This document shows positions 22,830 through 32,404 of a stretch of 64,000 bases of DNA, in pieces; position 1 is the first letter of the stretch, and each line of letters begins with the position of its first letter. The notes under the pieces were generated by a model. That model had not been told where the DNA came from. It made no database searches and saw nothing but the letters and a program-made list of their open reading frames with translations. The stretch comes from Sternotherus odoratus (lineage: Eukaryota; Chordata; Testudines; Kinosternidae), in NCBI GenBank assembly GCA_032164245.1, contig JAVMKO010000001.1:249559644-249623643 (forward strand), written 5' to 3'. The translations under genes and the position numbers were made by a program.

Positions 22830-23442
22830 TGATCATTTTTTTTACAGCCTTCTAATTAGCTGGACTTGGAGCAGGATCTAGTGACACACAAACTTCCAGC
22901 TGCCTGAAGAGTGGGGCTGAACAGCTAACCAGCCCCCACCTCAGGTGGGTACGGGAGCGGGAATAGCCTATTGTTGGCAGGGATGCTCCTCCCCTCCCCT
23001 CCCCCCCGACATTCAGGCCTGGTCAGTGAAAAAACAAGATCCTAGAAAAGTCACTCAGGCCCCACTAGGGTGGCGATCGGGAACCAACAACCGATCAGTT
23101 CCTCGCTAGGCTGCTCAGGGACGCGGGCAGGACCCCCCGGCTGCAGGGGCGGGTGCCCGGCCGGCTCCCAGCCCGAGGCTCAGGCCACACGTGTCGCCGT
23201 GGGGGGCTTTTACGGCGCGAGCCGCCACTTCTGCACCGCTGCTCCGAGTCCTCCCTCCCGCGCGTGGGCCGGCCTCCCTGCACGTGCCCAGCTCCCCTCG
23301 CGCGGGCTCAGCCCCCACCGGGCACGGCCGGGGTTGGGAGGCGCGTGCTGGCCCCGCTCTCCCCGTCCCGCTGCATTCGCTCGCTCATGGGGGGGGGGGG
23401 GCTCGCGCTATCCCCTCGCCCAATAGGAGGCGAGGGCCACTC

Positions 23443-23450
23443 TCACATGA
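23443..23450 (+). promoter_or_regulatory. M-box/E-box candidate (MiT/TFE type)
   Basis: TCACATGA matches the published MiT/TFE consensus TCAYRTGA. It lies 19 bases downstream of a CCAAT box and upstream of the likely transcription start. Binding is inferred only. Confidence 0.4.
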
Positions 23451-23479
23451 CCTTTTACTGACCTAGCGCGCGCCGGAGC

Positions 23480-23645
23480 TGTGCGCGACCCCCGTCGAGC
23501 CTCGCGACGGTGTTGTAAGTCGCGCGAGAGCGGTGGAGGGGCGGGACGGAGCGGAGAGCGCTGCGGCGGCTGGAGCGGGCCCGGTGGCGCTGTGCTGCTG
23601 AGGGGGGTGTGACATGGCTGCGGGCGCCGGACGCTGCGGAGTCAG
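23480..23645 (+). other. AKAP11: AKAP11 exon 1, non-coding (5' end approximate)
   Basis: The GC-rich sequence ends in GCGGAGTCAG followed by GTACGG, a good splice donor. The next exon acceptor in phase is at 28620/28621. The transcription start cannot be fixed from sequence, so the left boundary is a guess within the CpG island. An ATG at 23614 opens a short upstream frame that continues into exon 2. The main start codon is in exon 2, so this exon is treated as 5' UTR. Confidence 0.6.
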
Positions 23646-25424
23646 GTACGGCCCTTCCCCTCCCCCCTCCGCCGCCCCGAGACCCCGCCCGAGGCGCGTC
23701 CAGCCCCGCTGCCCGTGACAGACCCGGGCGGGCAGCGCCGGCGCTCGGGGAGGGGAACGATTCCGGGCTGGCTGCAGCGGGGGGCGCTGCCCTGAGCCCG
23801 GGTCCCGGGCGGGGGAGAGAGTCGGGGCTAATGGCCCCATCACCGGGAGCGGGGCATCGTTGCGCTTCCCGGCGCGGAGCGCTCGGCAGAACCCCCTGGC
23901 TGGGAGCTGAGCCGGGGAGCGGCCCGGGTGCGTGTTGCAGCGGCCCTGGGCTCCTTCCCCGGGGCTCTCCAGCGTAGCAGGGGATGGCGAGCTAGTTTGG
24001 GGGACCCGCCAGCAAGCTCCAGGGGCGGGGCCATGGTGAGTGGCCAGGACGCCTCTTGGGCTGCTGGCAAGTGCTGGGAGTCTGAGCAGAGACTGTCCAC
24101 CTGTTATAATCTATATATCGGCTTCTGGTTAGTGGATGCTGAGTAAATGTGAAACCTTCCCCCCTCCCCATCCCGATTGGCTGCTGTCTAAGTGAAGAGC
24201 GTTTTTTTTTTTTTTTTTTTTTTTTTTTTTGGGTCCCTCGTCAGGTCTAGGCCTTCTGGCTGCTGCTGGAAGGAGTCTTCTATTTCACTTCCCTAGAGTT
24301 TATTTTTATGAGTTGATCCCTTAGTGGTAGTACCAGCAGCCATGAGTCCGATAACTTTCCCAAGGAGCCAGTTTAACTTCTGCCCAGAAGTTCTGAATAA
24401 CATCTGTACACCGCACTGAGATCCTGACTGGAATTCTCCCATATTATTGTAATACACCTAATAAAGTTTAAGTGTAATAAGAATAACTAGTCTTCTTAAT
24501 TTCACTTTGCTGCTTCTTAGGAAAGGTCTGAGTGGTATAGTAGAGGCACTGGAGCTGTCCATCTCAGATTCAGGAAGATAGCACTGCATGTTTTCATGGT
24601 TGAAAGATCCTTTCAGAACCTTAAGGATTAGCACTTAGATATGCTAATAGACATTATAAACATGGAAATACATAGAAACTTGATTTTTTGATCGTAAATT
24701 ATATGTACATTGGTGACATGGGACTCATTTGTCAAGGAAAGGTCTCCTTGCAAGTGGACTTCTCATGTCTTGTTTTTATGCCTAATTATATTGCTGACTA
24801 TTCATGCTGTATCAGCTCTGTAAATTTCTTATGAAATTTCATTGCCCTGCACAATTTAGAAGTCCATTCACTTGATGGTGAAAAAAATAGTGATATTACT
24901 TACTGTGGGTGGACAGCAAAAGAAAATAGAATGTTTTTGCCCCAAAAATGATTCACTTGTCAGTCACAGTCCCTATTTTCTTGCTAAATTCTACTCATCC
25001 AGGGCAAAGAAGATTTTTTTGATCAAGTAATAACTTTTAATTATTATGGTGGTGTTGTTGCAGCCACACTATTTGTCTTACTCTATTGTGTAATTTACCT
25101 TTTTATATAAAAAAGGCAAATTAAGCTAAAGGACCATTTCTGTTCCTGAGTAATGTTTTCAGACAGATTTTATTTGATAATGTGAAATTTCATATCCAGA
25201 AGCAACCCCACTCTCAACATTTCTGATGGTAATTATGAAGTTTTCACAGATGGATCAAGTAGAGTTTGTTTAGTTTAAGCAAACATTTGACTTTCCTTAA
25301 AATGGCATAAAATATATAGGTTAGGGTAGGAAAAACATTTACTTTTGCTTACATCTACCGTTTTATCTCAGGAAAACTGCAAAATAATAAGTATTTTTGA
25401 GGGTGGTTCTTGTCCCCTTGATGG
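23646..25424 (+). other. AKAP11 intron 1, first part
   Basis: The intron starts GTACGG and leaves the CpG island near 24.06 kb. A run of 29 T lies at 24202-24230. No exon or clear repeat was recognised in the rest. Confidence 0.6.
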
Positions 25425-26215
25425 TACTGCATAAGAACATGATAGCTATACTTGGTCAGATCAGTGATACATCTATTTTGGTATCCTGTTTTCTGAGGCG
25501 ATGAACAGAACAGGGAAATTATCAAGCGAACCATCCTTTATTGTCCAGTTCCAGCTTCTGGTAATCAGTGTGTTAGGTTTCAGAATGTTAGTCTGTATCA
25601 GCAAAAACAATGAGGAGTCCTTGTGTCACCTTCGAGACTAACAAATTTATTTGGGCATAGGGACACCCAGAGCATAGGGTTTCATCCCTGACCATCTTGG
25701 CTAATAGTCATTGATAGATCTATCCCCCAGGATCTTAACTAATTCTTTTTTTAACCCACTTATACTTTTGGCCTTCACAGCATCCCATGGCCATGAGTTC
25801 AACAGGTTGATAGTCTGTTGAATGAGGAAGTACTTCCTTTTTTGTTTTAAACCTGTGCCTATTAATTTCATTGGGTGACCCCTTGTTCTTGGGTTATGAG
25901 AAGGGGTAAATAACATTTCCCTATTTACTTTCTTCACACCATTTATGATTTTATATCCCCCATTAGTTACCTAATTTCTAAGATGAATAGTCCCATTCTT
26001 TTTAATCTCTCCTCAGACGGAAGCTGATCCTCACCCCATATCATTTGTGTTGCCCTTCTGTGTACCTTTTCCAAGTCTAATATATTTTTTGAGACGGGGC
26101 AACAGGAACTGCAAGCAGTATTCAAGGTGGATTTGTATAGTGGCATTATGATACTTTTTCTTGTTATCTATTCCTTTCCTAATAGTTCCCAAAATTGGTA
26201 GCTTTTTTTTTTTAA
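25425..26215 (-). mobile_element. CR1-like LINE fragment, minus strand, split by a SINE
   Basis: The segment contains text typical of reptile CR1-like elements: CATAAGAACATGATAGC, AAACCTGTGCCTATTAATTT, ATTGGGTGACCCCTTG and AATCTCTCCTCAGACGG. A SINE at 25567-25667 interrupts it, and the element text resumes at GGACACCCAGAGCATAGGG. The strand is assigned from family memory and is less certain than the identity. Confidence 0.65.
25567..25667 (+). repeat. Turtle tRNA-derived SINE inserted in CR1
   Basis: GTTTCAGAATGTTAGTCTG, GGAGTCCTTGTGTCACC and GAGACTAACAAATTTATTTG match the SINE body at 1129-1451, in direct orientation and truncated at its 3' end. Confidence 0.75.
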
Positions 26216-28620
26216 ACTAAAACAGTTTATGAATAAAGAACACTGTACTATTTTTATGACTATGGTGCTATTTTCTGTGTACACTACCAGGAAATAAACA
26301 AAAATGGTCATGTTAATTTTGACTCTGTCCTTAAAATGGGAAAAAGATGAGGACTTGGTGTTTACAGTGGTGAAAGAGAGGTTATTTTTAAAATTCTAAG
26401 AAGGCAGAAGAAGAGTAACTATATTTAACATTTCCTCACAGGTAATTATGCAGCTAGAACATACCCTAAAATGTTATATTTTGTGATAAAGCATGAAAAA
26501 AACTAGACTGCAATTGCATTGGAGACAGTTTTCTAACTTAATTTTGTTAATTTTTTAAAATAGAATGGTCAAGTTCAAATTATAGGATAAGATGCTTAAA
26601 CATCTTTAGTCTAAGTATTTTATCCTCAGTGTTAATGTACTGTAGGTGTATGATGTACTACTTATTTGTAGTGTTGTAAAAAACACGGAGTCTCCCAGCT
26701 TTCAGTTTATATATGAATAAAAGGCTATTCCGAATATGCAGTTGATCTATTTTGACAATTCCATAATAGTAGTGTAATCATCAAATAAAAGGAAAATAGA
26801 AAATAGTTTGTTCATTTGGGTTTGTTTTGTTTTTTGTTTTAGAAGATTGTATTGAAAGTCTTTGAACCTAAGTTTTCAAGCAAACCTTGGCATAAGGAAG
26901 TGATCTTGAAACTGATAACAGAAGTTCATCTCTTTTTATAAACACTATGGTATTAAGCATACATTTCTACAAAATATGCTTTAGGTTTTCTTCCAACAGA
27001 TAAGCAAAGATGCAACTGTTGAATTGAAAATTACCATATAATTTGAAAATGGCCAACTGATTTATGTTCATAATTAGATTGTTTATTTTTAATCCGTAAT
27101 TATGGAATTTTTTTTTTCCTGTGCTGATTGTGTCATGGAAACATAGGGTCACTGAGGTAGACTTTAACTGCAGTAGACTTTAATTAGATGTGGCATCTGT
27201 CTTATGTCATAATTTATGATATGGCACAATAAAGAATATAACAAAATTAAAATCAAACTAGCTTTTAAAAATTATGAAAATGTACCAATCCGTGGACAAT
27301 ATCTGTGCACACAACCTTTACTATGATTATGATTATAGTGGAGACCATTTACAAGCCTGTCCAAAACATAAATAAATAAAATGACCATGCATGAGCAGAA
27401 TTTTTCTAGGCTGCCAGCTTTGATATTTAAAGTGATAGAGATCACATTAGACATTGTAAAATCATTAGAAATTGGAGGTGGAAAAGACCTTCTAGACTTT
27501 CTAGTCACCCTTATTGCTAATCCAGGATTGTTAAACTTAGTGTTTTATATAGCATCAGGTTGCAAAAGAGTTTTCCTCCCTCCTTTCGTAACTTTCTGAA
27601 CAGTTTAATAATGAGATCAAAGTTTTTCATGCTTGGTCCCTGCCTAAAGGTGCATGTGAGCTGGAACCAACCAGCCAAGTACCTGAAAGAGAGGATGCTT
27701 GGTGACACCTTAGAACCCTGTCTGTCTCTGTCCAGTGACCCATCACCAGCTGTGACCATCCTGGATGCTTCAGAGGAAGGAGATTTAAAAAAAACCTTCC
27801 AGAATACATTAGGGTGTGTGTGGAGAAATCGCTTCTTGACTCTGGCAGGTGATTGGCTGAAACCTTGAAGTACGAGCTTTTAGGAACGTTAAGACATAAA
27901 TCAGAAGTGAGCCCTTTGACTGTTGATCCCTGTCTCCTATCATCCTGAGCAATTCCATCATACAATCACACTTATAAATTTGTCCATATCTCTCTCAGAA
28001 CTAAGTTGTTTGACCCACAGCTCTTATTGAGAGGCTGCTCCAAAACCTCATCCCTCTCATGGTCGAGGACTAAAGTCTTTGCTTAGTTTGGAAAAAATGG
28101 TTTTGATTTAACAAATGTGTGCAGATTGCATGATCAAAATTTTTCTTGCATTCTCTAGGGTACATTTGAATATAGATATATTGAGTATGTGTGCACAGCT
28201 AGTTAAATTGTAATTATTATTATTTGGCACCAATAATGACAGTGACACAATTATGGTAAGTTTCATGACCATTCTGTGACAACAAATTAAAATGTTAAAA
28301 ATAAAGTATATATCATTTTCACCAGGCACTGCTCACCAAGGGAACTTGTACCACTAACTATTGACTAGAAGAAAGTATTTTGGTTTTAATTATAATGTTT
28401 TCAGATATTTTTTTCTTTAAAAGAAACTACATGTAAACTTTGAAGGGCAGTATCTTTTCTAAAAGGCAACATCTGCATGGATAAAAAGTTTTTAAAATGT
28501 TCATTTTTAAGATCTTTTATCACAGTTGTGGATTCATTGCTTGTTTAATCAAAATTAGTTTTCTAAATGCTAGGTAAATGGGATGCACAAAATAATGATG
28601 TGATAAATGTTTTTCTATAG
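26216..28620 (+). other. AKAP11 intron 1, last part
   Basis: AT-rich DNA. Bases about 27454-27580 include AAATTGGAGGTGGAAAAGAC and TCCAGGATTGTTAAACTTAG, which resemble an ancient L3/CR1 3' region. The intron ends with TTTTCTATAG at 28611-28620. No other feature. Confidence 0.5.
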
Positions 28621-28731
28621 GTATTTTTGAGCTGATTTTCTTCCATGACTATTAAGATCAATTAAACCATGGATGCTACTTATACCAGGGCCCGAAGCAG
28701 TCAAACAAAGCCTAAAGTGTCAGTGAAAAAG
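28621..28731 (+). CDS. AKAP11: AKAP11 exon 2, contains the start codon (CDS 28669-28731)
   Basis: A-kinase anchoring protein 11 (AKAP220) is a large cytosolic scaffold that tethers protein kinase A regulatory subunits together with PP1 and GSK3-beta on vesicles. It also acts as an autophagy receptor for PKA RI-alpha. This exon follows the acceptor TTTTCTATAG and ends before the donor GTAAAC. The chosen ATG (28669) sits in a strong context (A at -3, G at +4) and encodes 21 residues, MDATYTRARSSQTKPKVSVK plus K. The resemblance to the known AKAP11 N terminus is from memory. The exon ends in phase 0. Two short upstream frames precede the start codon. Upstream in-frame ATGs are absent. Confidence 0.85.
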
Positions 28732-29226
28732 GTAAACAGCTATTTTATTTATTTTATTTTTTTTTTAAAAAAAACCTAATTCTTTGTGATGTGAATCTTG
28801 AGAGTTAGATTGAAGAAAGTAAGCTGACAGGTCTGGTAAATTTTCATTTTTTGTTTTGTCTTAGTAGGCTAAAGATTTAAGGAGTCAAGTGATTTTCAAA
28901 TTGCTTTTGCTTTGGTACATTTGTAATCAGTTGAAAGTTGACCTCTTTCCATGTGCCCCCTGATGAGACAGGTTCTGGGGGGCTTGTCTTTGTGGGTGGG
29001 TCTGAGCCCCTCTTCTTTCTCCGTCTCATGTGAGCTGGGATCTGGGGGGGGGGGAGGTGTCCCTGTCCACATGGGTTGTCTGAACCCCCCTCTGCCTCCT
29101 TTTGTGTATGCCAGGATGTGGGGTAAGCCTTGCCCCACTCGGAGAGTTGTTGTATTGACATTGATCTCAAAGGCCTAAAGAATTAAAGCTGTTTATAAAT
29201 TCTTTGGCTGTCAACATTAAACAGAT
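28732..29226 (+). other. AKAP11 intron 2, first part
   Basis: Starts GTAAACAG. Includes a GGGGGGGGGG run near 29044 and otherwise ordinary intronic DNA. It ends at the TA target of the pogo element. Confidence 0.5.
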
Positions 29227-29324
29227 ACCGTATATACTCGAGTATAAGCCGAGTTTTTCAGCCCACTTTTTGGGCTGAAAAAAGCCGCCTCGGCTTATAC
29301 TCGAGTCAGTGGGGGGACGAGTCA

Positions 29325-29980
29325 GTGGGGAGCCCCCCCCCCCCTGCCCGAAACAAGCCGCGGCGCCGCGTGAGTCCCTATGGGGCGGAGGGACGGAGGC
29401 AAGCGGCGGGAGCCCCCCCCCCTGCCTGAAACAAGCCGCGGCGCCGCGTGAGTCCCTATGGGGCGGGGGGAGGGAGGCAAGCGGCGGGAGCCCCCCCCCC
29501 GCCCGAAACAAGCCGCGGCGCCGCGTGAGTCCCTATGGGGCGGGGGGAGGGAGGCAAGCGGGGGGACGGAGGCAAGCGGCGGGAGCCCCCCACCCCCGCC
29601 TGCCCAAAGCAAGCCGCGGCGCCGCGTGAGTCCCTATGGGGCGGGGGGAGGGAGGCAAGCGGGGGGACAGAGGCAAGCGGCGGGAGCCCCCCCCCCCCGC
29701 CTGCCCGAAGCAAGCCGCGGTGCCGCGTGTGTCCCTATGGGGTGGGGGGAGGGAGGCAAGCGGCGGGAGCCCCCCCCCCGCCCGAAGCAAGCTGCAGCGG
29801 CGCGGCGCCGCGTGTGTCCCTATGGGGCGGGGGGAGGGAGACAAGCGGCGGGAGCCCCCCCCCCCAGCATGGTACAGCGCTGCGCCGCGGCAGTGTGTCC
29901 CTATGGGGCGGGGGTGGGGGGGTGCGGGAGCCCCCCCCCTGCCTGCCGGGAACATGGTGCGGCGCCTGTGTCCCTGTTCT
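29325..29980. repeat. GC-rich minisatellite inside the pogo transposon
   Basis: Eight tandem units are marked by the word GTCCCTATGGGGCG or its last degenerate form, starting at 29374, 29452, 29529, 29630, 29731, 29816, 29897 and 29970. The steps are 78, 77, 101, 101, 85, 81 and 73 bases. The 101-base units carry an extra internal GGGACGGAGGCAAGCGGC-type block. Each unit also has GCCGCGGCGCCGCGTG and a C-run. The many overlapping open frames on both strands are artefacts of this array. Confidence 0.9.
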
Positions 29981-30135
29981 TAGCCCACCTAAAATGAGTC
30001 CCAAGGTGTGGGGATGGATGGAAATGGGGTGTGAAGCGAGGGAGGGGCAAACCTCAGAGTCAGGGGCTGCTGTTGAACCGGGACAAGGAGAGGGCCATGT
30101 GCAATTCCCTTTGGCGATGCAGCGGAATTGTGTCA

Positions 30136-30179
30136 GAGAATCATAGAATGTCAGGGTTGGAAGGGACCTCAGGTCATCT
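30136..30179 (-). mobile_element. CR1 3'-end fragment
   Basis: GAATCATAGAATGTCAGGGT and TGGAAGGGACCTCAGGTCAT are the diagnostic CR1 3' end in reverse orientation, cut off abruptly by the adjacent hAT end. Confidence 0.8.
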
Positions 30180-30475
30180 CAGCGGTCGCCAGCCGGTGGT
30201 CCGTGGACGAGAAAATTTTGGTGGTCCGCGGCGGGCTCCCTCATGGCCGCCCCCTGGGCAGGCAAGAGGCTCCGGGCGCTTGTCCTGCCCCGTCCCCGGC
30301 GACCAGCAAGCGCTGGCTCGCTACTGTTTCCCGCTGCGCCGCTGAGGCCGGGGGGGGGAAGGGGGAGCTGCGCCGTGCCGGTCGAGGGGGGGGGGGGCCC
30401 GCGCCAGTCGAGCCGGGGGGCCCCGCGCCGCGCCACTTTAGTGGTCCCTGAGGACCAAAAGGTTGGCGACCACTG
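30180..30475. mobile_element. Non-autonomous hAT element nested in the pogo element
   Basis: The left end is CAGCGGTCGCCAGCC and the right end complements to CAGTGGTCGCCAACC. Subterminal GGTGGTCCGTGG and AGTGGTCCCTGAGGACC support the same family. The interior is GC-rich. The flanks GGTCATCT and CTTTAATG do not match, so no 8-bp duplication is present and one side may have been rearranged. Confidence 0.75.
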
Positions 30476-30476
30476 C

Positions 30477-30586
30477 TTTAATGGACACAGACAGGCATTA
30501 TATTTAATGGACACAGGCAGGCTGTACGGTATATTTCATGGACACAGGCAGGCTGTATATTTAATGGGCACAGGCAGGACACTGGT
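30477..30586 (+). repeat. Four-unit short tandem repeat upstream of the transposase
   Basis: Units begin TTTAATGGACACAGACAGGC (30477), TTTAATGGACACAGGCAGGC (30503), TTTCATGGACACAGGCAGGC (30534) and TTTAATGGGCACAGGCAGG (30560). Unit lengths are 26, 31, 26 and about 26 bases. Confidence 0.85.
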
Positions 30587-30727
30587 AGAATGTATATTAT
30601 GAGCCCTAACACAGGCTGCTCTATGCAAACAGTCATGTCATCACTTTCTGTAATATCAGCCTGCATTAGGCCTCAAAAGATACCGTACGGTACCCGTACA
30701 AGTCTTTTTTTTTTTATCCTGTTAGAA

Positions 30728-32098
30728 ATGGATCCCAATACTTCTACCGGTAATCCTGGACCAAAAGAAAAACGCAGGTCATTCGAAGCTGGTTTCAAAC
30801 TTAAGGTTGTGTCAAGAGCAGAGGAAAGCAATAACTGTATTGCAAGTAGGGAATTTTGTGTTGATGAAAAACAAGTGAGGGAATGGCGGAAAAAGAAAGC
30901 TGACTTGGAAAAGATTCCAAAGGCAAAAAAAGCTCAACGTGGTTTAACAACTTCATATGGGGCTCTAGAGACTGAATTGCATAAATGGGTTATGGAGTGT
31001 CGTCAAAATGGTTACTGCGTAACACGCATGGGAATTCGCTTACCGGTACGTGCCCTTGAAATGGCTAAAGATGACACATTAAAAGCACCAGGCATTGAAA
31101 AATTTGTTGCGTCAGCAGGATGGTGTACCCGCTTCATGAATAGGTTTGCCCTATGTTTGCGGCAAAGAACAAAGATTTCACAGAAGTTGCCAAAAGACCT
31201 TGATGAAAAAGTGATGTCATTCCATTCATTCATCATAAAACAAAGAAGGATCCATAACTATGGCCTGGGAGATGTTGGAAATATGGATGAAACACCTATG
31301 ACCTTTGATCTTCCAAGCAACAGAACTGTGGCAAGTTTGGGAGACAAAACTATTTTTCTCAGAACCACAGGAAATGAAAAAAACCATTTCACAGTTGTTC
31401 TGTCATGTTTGGCTAATGGAACTAAGCTGCGGCCTGTCATTATTTTTAAAAGAAAGACCTTGTCTAAAAAGGTCAAATTCCCACCACGAATTACAGTGCG
31501 CGCACATATTAAAGGCTGGATGGATGAAGACGGAACAAAAAAATGGCTGGAAGAAATTTGGAAAGGACGACCAGGAGCAGCCTTAAAGAAAAGACCATCA
31601 TTGCTAGTTTGGGATATGTTCAGAGCCCACACATCTGATGACATAAAAAAAATGGCAAAATCTTCTCAAATTACTTTGGCCGTTATTCCAGGTGGGCTTA
31701 CATCTGTATTGCAACCACTAGATGTGTGTTTAAATAAACCTTTCAAAGACCGTGTGAGAAAGATGTGGCATGAATGGATGTCATCTGGTCAAGCCCGACT
31801 GACAAAAGGTGGAAATCTGATGAAGCCCGACATAGAATTGATAGCAAAGTGGGTTCGTGATGCCTGGGAAGAGATTCCGGAGGACATGGTGCAACGCGCC
31901 TTCAAGAAATGTGGCATTAGTAATGCTATGGATGGCAGTGAAGACAGCGCTTTGTATGAGAACGACAGCAGTGATGGTGATGACTGCGAACTCAGTGATG
32001 ATGACAATGTCTATGCTGATAACCTCACACCAGCTAATGCTGAAGCTCTGTTTGGAAATACAGATGATGAGGAGGAATCCAGTTTTGAAGGATTTTAA
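30728..32098 (+). CDS. Pogo-like DDE transposase, intact, 456 residues
   Basis: This is a cut-and-paste transposase of the pogo/Tigger group. It is predicted to bind the element's inverted ends and move it into TA sites. The order of domains is: a Brinker/CENP-B-type helix-turn-helix (about residues 15-65, with KRRSFEAGFKLKVV and VREWRKKKADLE), a Tc5/CENP-B-type second helix-turn-helix (about 75-150), a DDE_1 catalytic core (about 175-380) and an acidic tail (DSSDGDDCELSDDD). Catalytic residues are visible as D187 in NMDETP, D296 in VWDMFRAH and D332 in LQPLD, a DD35D spacing. The frame opens further upstream at 30590, but the ATG at 30728 has a good context and directly follows a strong acceptor-like TTTATCCTGTTAG. 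The layout resembles POGK without KRAB. There is no frameshift or stop, which suggests recent activity or selection. Confidence 0.9.
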   Translation: MDPNTSTGNPGPKEKRRSFEAGFKLKVVSRAEESNNCIASREFCVDEKQVREWRKKKADLEKIPKAKKAQRGLTTSYGALETELHKWVMECRQNGYCVTRMGIRLPVRALEMAKDDTLKAPGIEKFVASAGWCTRFMNRFALCLRQRTKISQKLPKDLDEKVMSFHSFIIKQRRIHNYGLGDVGNMDETPMTFDLPSNRTVASLGDKTIFLRTTGNEKNHFTVVLSCLANGTKLRPVIIFKRKTLSKKVKFPPRITVRAHIKGWMDEDGTKKWLEEIWKGRPGAALKKRPSLLVWDMFRAHTSDDIKKMAKSSQITLAVIPGGLTSVLQPLDVCLNKPFKDRVRKMWHEWMSSGQARLTKGGNLMKPDIELIAKWVRDAWEEIPEDMVQRAFKKCGISNAMDGSEDSALYENDSSDGDDCELSDDDNVYADNLTPANAEALFGNTDDEEESSFEGF

Positions 32099-32225
32099 CT
32101 CTTGTGTTGTAGCTTGGTTGCTGAATGAGCTAAGGTTTTTGTACTTTTAAAGTTATTGTTGATACCATATTGTTTTTATTGACCCTCTTTTCCACTTACA
32201 GAGCTAGTTTACTGTTTTTCTTTGA

Positions 32226-32231
32226 AATAAA
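32226..32231 (+). promoter_or_regulatory. Poly(A) signal of the transposase gene
   Basis: AATAAA in TTGAAATAAATACGG, 128 bases after the stop codon and still within the transposon. Confidence 0.55.
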
Positions 32232-32404
32232 TACGGTATTCAAAAACATTATTGGTATCTATTTTTATTTTTGAAATTTACCGGTAGCTGCTGCATTTCC
32301 CACCCTAGGCTTATACTCGAGTCAATAACTTTTCCAGCTTTTTGTGGTAAAATTAGGTGCATCGGCTTATATTCGGGTCGACCTATACTCGAGTATATAC
32401 GGTA

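Larger units (their letters stand above)
23060..24060 (+). promoter_or_regulatory. AKAP11: CpG-island promoter of AKAP11
   Basis: About 1 kb very rich in C, G and CpG dinucleotides, unlike the AT-rich surroundings. It ends in exon 1 and the start of intron 1. It contains a CCAAT box (23420-23424), an E-box of M-box type TCACATGA (23443-23450), a GC box in GGAGGGGCGGGACGG (about 23535-23550) and no obvious TATA box. This fits a broad housekeeping-type promoter. The long open frames on both strands here are CpG-island artefacts. Confidence 0.85.
23614..28630 (+). other. Upstream ORF spanning exon 1-exon 2 junction
   Basis: If exon 1 (donor after 23645) joins exon 2 (from 28621), the ATG at 23614 reads MAAGAGRCGVRYF and then stops at TGA 28628-28630, 38 bases before the main ATG. 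A second upstream ATG at 28645 encodes six residues (MTIKIN) and stops at 28663-28665, three bases before the main ATG. Both depend on the inferred exon 1. They could damp translation of the main frame. Confidence 0.45.
29227..32402 (+). mobile_element. Full-length pogo-superfamily DNA transposon, 3.18 kb
   Basis: The inverted ends are CCGTATATACTCGAGTATAA on the left and the complement of CCGTATATACTCGAGTATAG on the right, with TA immediately outside (29225-29226 and 32403-32404). Internally it has a subterminal hairpin (29237-29305), a GC-rich minisatellite (29325-29980), a CR1 tail/hAT composite, a short tandem array, one intact transposase gene in the + orientation, and a 3' end with AATAAA. 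Four copies of the word GGCTTATACTCGAG or its near match (29237, 29292, 32308, 32364) lie in the subterminal zones and are candidate transposase-binding sites. It lies in AKAP11 intron 2, in the same orientation as the host gene. Confidence 0.9.

Noticed and set aside
23070..24146. Several 70-130-codon frames on both strands near the promoter
   Set aside because: Typical of CpG islands. No conserved domain, and they overlap exon 1 and its flanks.
29167..30146. Many overlapping long open frames on both strands in the GC-rich array, Gly/Pro/Arg-rich
   Set aside because: They follow the minisatellite unit in every frame and have no domain. They are a by-product of a repeat without stop codons.
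28669..32098. Host-transposase fusion: AKAP11 exon 2 spliced to the pogo transposase
   Set aside because: Exon 2 ends in phase 0 and the acceptor-like site before 30726 would put the transposase ATG in the +2 frame, reaching a stop soon after. An in-frame fusion by this route is not possible. A chimeric RNA with independent start remains possible.
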